A stretch of 64,000 nucleotides of DNA, from assembly GCF_035621495.1 (NCBI RefSeq), contig NZ_CP141821.1:248001-312000 (forward strand), read 5' to 3'. Below the pieces are notes generated by a model. It did no database searches, was not told the DNA's origin, and saw only the letters and a list, made by a program, of their open reading frames with translations. Source of the stretch: Thermococcus sp. SY098 (GTDB taxonomy: Archaea > Methanobacteriota_B > Thermococci > Thermococcales > Thermococcaceae). The position numbers and the translations under genes were made by a program. Within the stretch, counting starts at the first letter, position 1. Each line of letters begins with the position of its first letter. Of this stretch, positions 63,041-64,000 are shown piece by piece.

Positions 63041-64000
63041 ATGTATGAACTGACAGAGGACTACAAACTTAGAAAAATCACAAAATTTGAGCTGGATATG
63101 GTTGATGAGCGAGATGATTTGCTGATCATTCCTCCCTCCTCTAAAGCCGGCCCGTGTGGAAATGACTGTGTATTCTGTTATCTCACTCAAAATCCTCCCC
63201 AGATGATTTATCGAGTTGCCAAGCATGACACTCTAAATGATCCCCAGCTGGAGAAGAGGATTGCCTACGCAAGAGAGCATTACGATTTGTGGATTCGCGT
63301 TACAGATACATCAGCAAATGTTCGATTTGATGAAAAGCGTATAGAATCATTATACAAGGCTGGCTTGGATGAGATTCAGATCTCTCTTCACACCACTAAA
63401 AAGGATGTCAGGATAAAGCTCATGCACAACAGAAATGCTGGGAAAGTTGTTGATTTGATCCCGAAAATTGTGGAGCATTTTAGAATGATTGCTGATATAA
63501 TTCTTACTCCTGGATACAACGTCAGTGATATTGGGGAAATTTTAGAGGACTTGGACAGTTTTGGAGTTCATGAAGTTAGACTTTTTCCGATTGGAGTTAC
63601 GAGGTTTTCAAAAACAAGGGCATTGACAAGAGAGGAGCTTTTATTTGTGAAGAATGTTGCGTTGGAGAAGCAAAAAGACCTGGATATTGAAATAGTGATT
63701 CCTCCGATATTCCAAGCCCTTTTGGGGGAGTTCACAACCGGCTTGGAGCCCTTTGACATTGAAATGAATATTCCAACGTATATCCTAACGGGTGAGCTTG
63801 CATATCCGGAGATGAAGCGCCTATTCCCAAAGCTCAACGTTGTCATGGTTAAGAATGAAGTATTTGGTGGAAATATTGGCACGGCTGGACTTTTGACGGG
63901 ATACGATGTATTGAGGGCTGTTAAACAACTGCCGGAGGTTGATTTAGGCATCCTCCTTCTCCCGGAGGTCATGTTTCATGGTGATATAACTTTAGACGGC
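63041..64000 (+). CDS. DUF512-type radical SAM protein, cut by the window edge
   Basis: The first 320 codons. A short PDZ-like N-terminal part ([20 protein letters not shown]) precedes the radical SAM motif [10 protein letters not shown] (Cys-x3-Cys-x2-Cys, residues 46-53), then the TIM-barrel region. The C-terminal DUF512 region begins ([12 protein letters not shown], then [11 protein letters not shown]). It is called an FeS oxidoreductase, substrate unknown. A TATA-like TTTTTAAGG lies near 63011. The reading frame is open to the last base. Confidence 0.88.
   Translation, partial: MYELTEDYKLRKITKFELDMVDERDDLLIIPPSSKAGPCGNDCVFCYLTQNPPQMIYRVAKHDTLNDPQLEKRIAYAREHYDLWIRVTDTSANVRFDEKRIESLYKAGLDEIQISLHTTKKDVRIKLMHNRNAGKVVDLIPKIVEHFRMIADIILTPGYNVSDIGEILEDLDSFGVHEVRLFPIGVTRFSKTRALTREELLFVKNVALEKQKDLDIEIVIPPIFQALLGEFTTGLEPFDIEMNIPTYILTGELAYPEMKRLFPKLNVVMVKNEVFGGNIGTAGLLTGYDVLRAVKQLPEVDLGILLLPEVMFHGDITLDG

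Overview
The window reads as a piece of a Thermococcales chromosome (Thermococcus, Pyrococcus or Palaeococcus) of moderate GC, roughly 40-43% by hand counts. The support is: archaeal TATA/BRE promoters and GGTGA-type ribosome binding sites; an archaeal gene set (SurR, protein disulfide oxidoreductase, AglB, ABCE1, Hjc, TET-type M42 peptidase, TrmY, archaemetzincin); a CRISPR repeat of the Pyrococcus type (begins GTTCCAATAAGACT, ends GAGAATTGAAAG); and small GC-rich RNA genes between AT-richer protein genes. I cannot name the species. Genes are tightly packed, many overlap by 1-17 bases, and the only stretch over 300 bases without a gene is the CRISPR leader.

Layout. 1-4.2 kb: M20 peptidase (cut by the window edge), MBL hydrolase, DUF504, TatD, a C/D box sRNA and a dihydropteroate synthase-like protein. 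4.3-6.8 kb: a large lipoprotein whose body is far more GC-rich than its surroundings. 7-10.4 kb: a two-gene ABC exporter and an archaeal ATPase with a tandem palindromic operator. 10.4-15.3 kb: Mth938, NUDIX, PfkB kinase, DapA-like lyase, a second C/D sRNA, QueE, two unknowns, a GC-rich structured ncRNA and a cupin. 15.4-21.6 kb: topoisomerase I, then geranylgeranyl reductase, ferredoxin and SurR (one operon) facing pdo and trmY. 21.7-28.4 kb: adenylate kinase, MoaD-like protein, methyltransferase and a ParB-like protein, then AglB and GlmS. 28.7-34.8 kb: a small basic protein with a winged-helix regulator, a methyltransferase, a GT39 enzyme, RNase HII, and a metal ABC transporter under a DtxR-type palindrome. 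34.96-36.35 kb: a 14-repeat CRISPR array without cas genes, and its leader. 36.3-45.4 kb: ABCE1, a DUF1998 helicase, YigZ, a HAD phosphatase, an MNT/HEPN pair, a flavoprotein and a large unknown membrane-anchored protein. 45.5-57.6 kb: NikR, tRNA-Thr(CGT), cis-prenyltransferase, gamma carbonic anhydrase-like protein, Hjc, a secreted protein, TET peptidase, archaemetzincin, CYTH, ECF ATPase, TrkH, MTA/SAH deaminase, methionine aminopeptidase and tRNA-Ser(CGA). 57.7-64 kb: a CBS-HPF fusion, a DUF835 membrane protein, a sugar nucleotidylyltransferase, UppP, a COG1237 MBL protein and a radical SAM DUF512 protein cut by the edge.

Themes. Several genes serve glycan and lipid-carrier chemistry (GlmS, GlmU-like, UppS, UppP, AglB, GT39) and could together feed N-glycosylation, although they are scattered. 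Redox control is visible at surR/pdo, where a complete SurR motif lies between the divergent genes. The parts most worth a second look are the small RNA genes, the leader/repeat inverted repeat and the odd 44-nt spacer of the CRISPR array, the tandem operator before the archaeal ATPase, the chimeric lipoprotein and the CBS-HPF fusion. I do not claim a wholly new system; the firmest observations are the RNA genes and the regulatory repeats.
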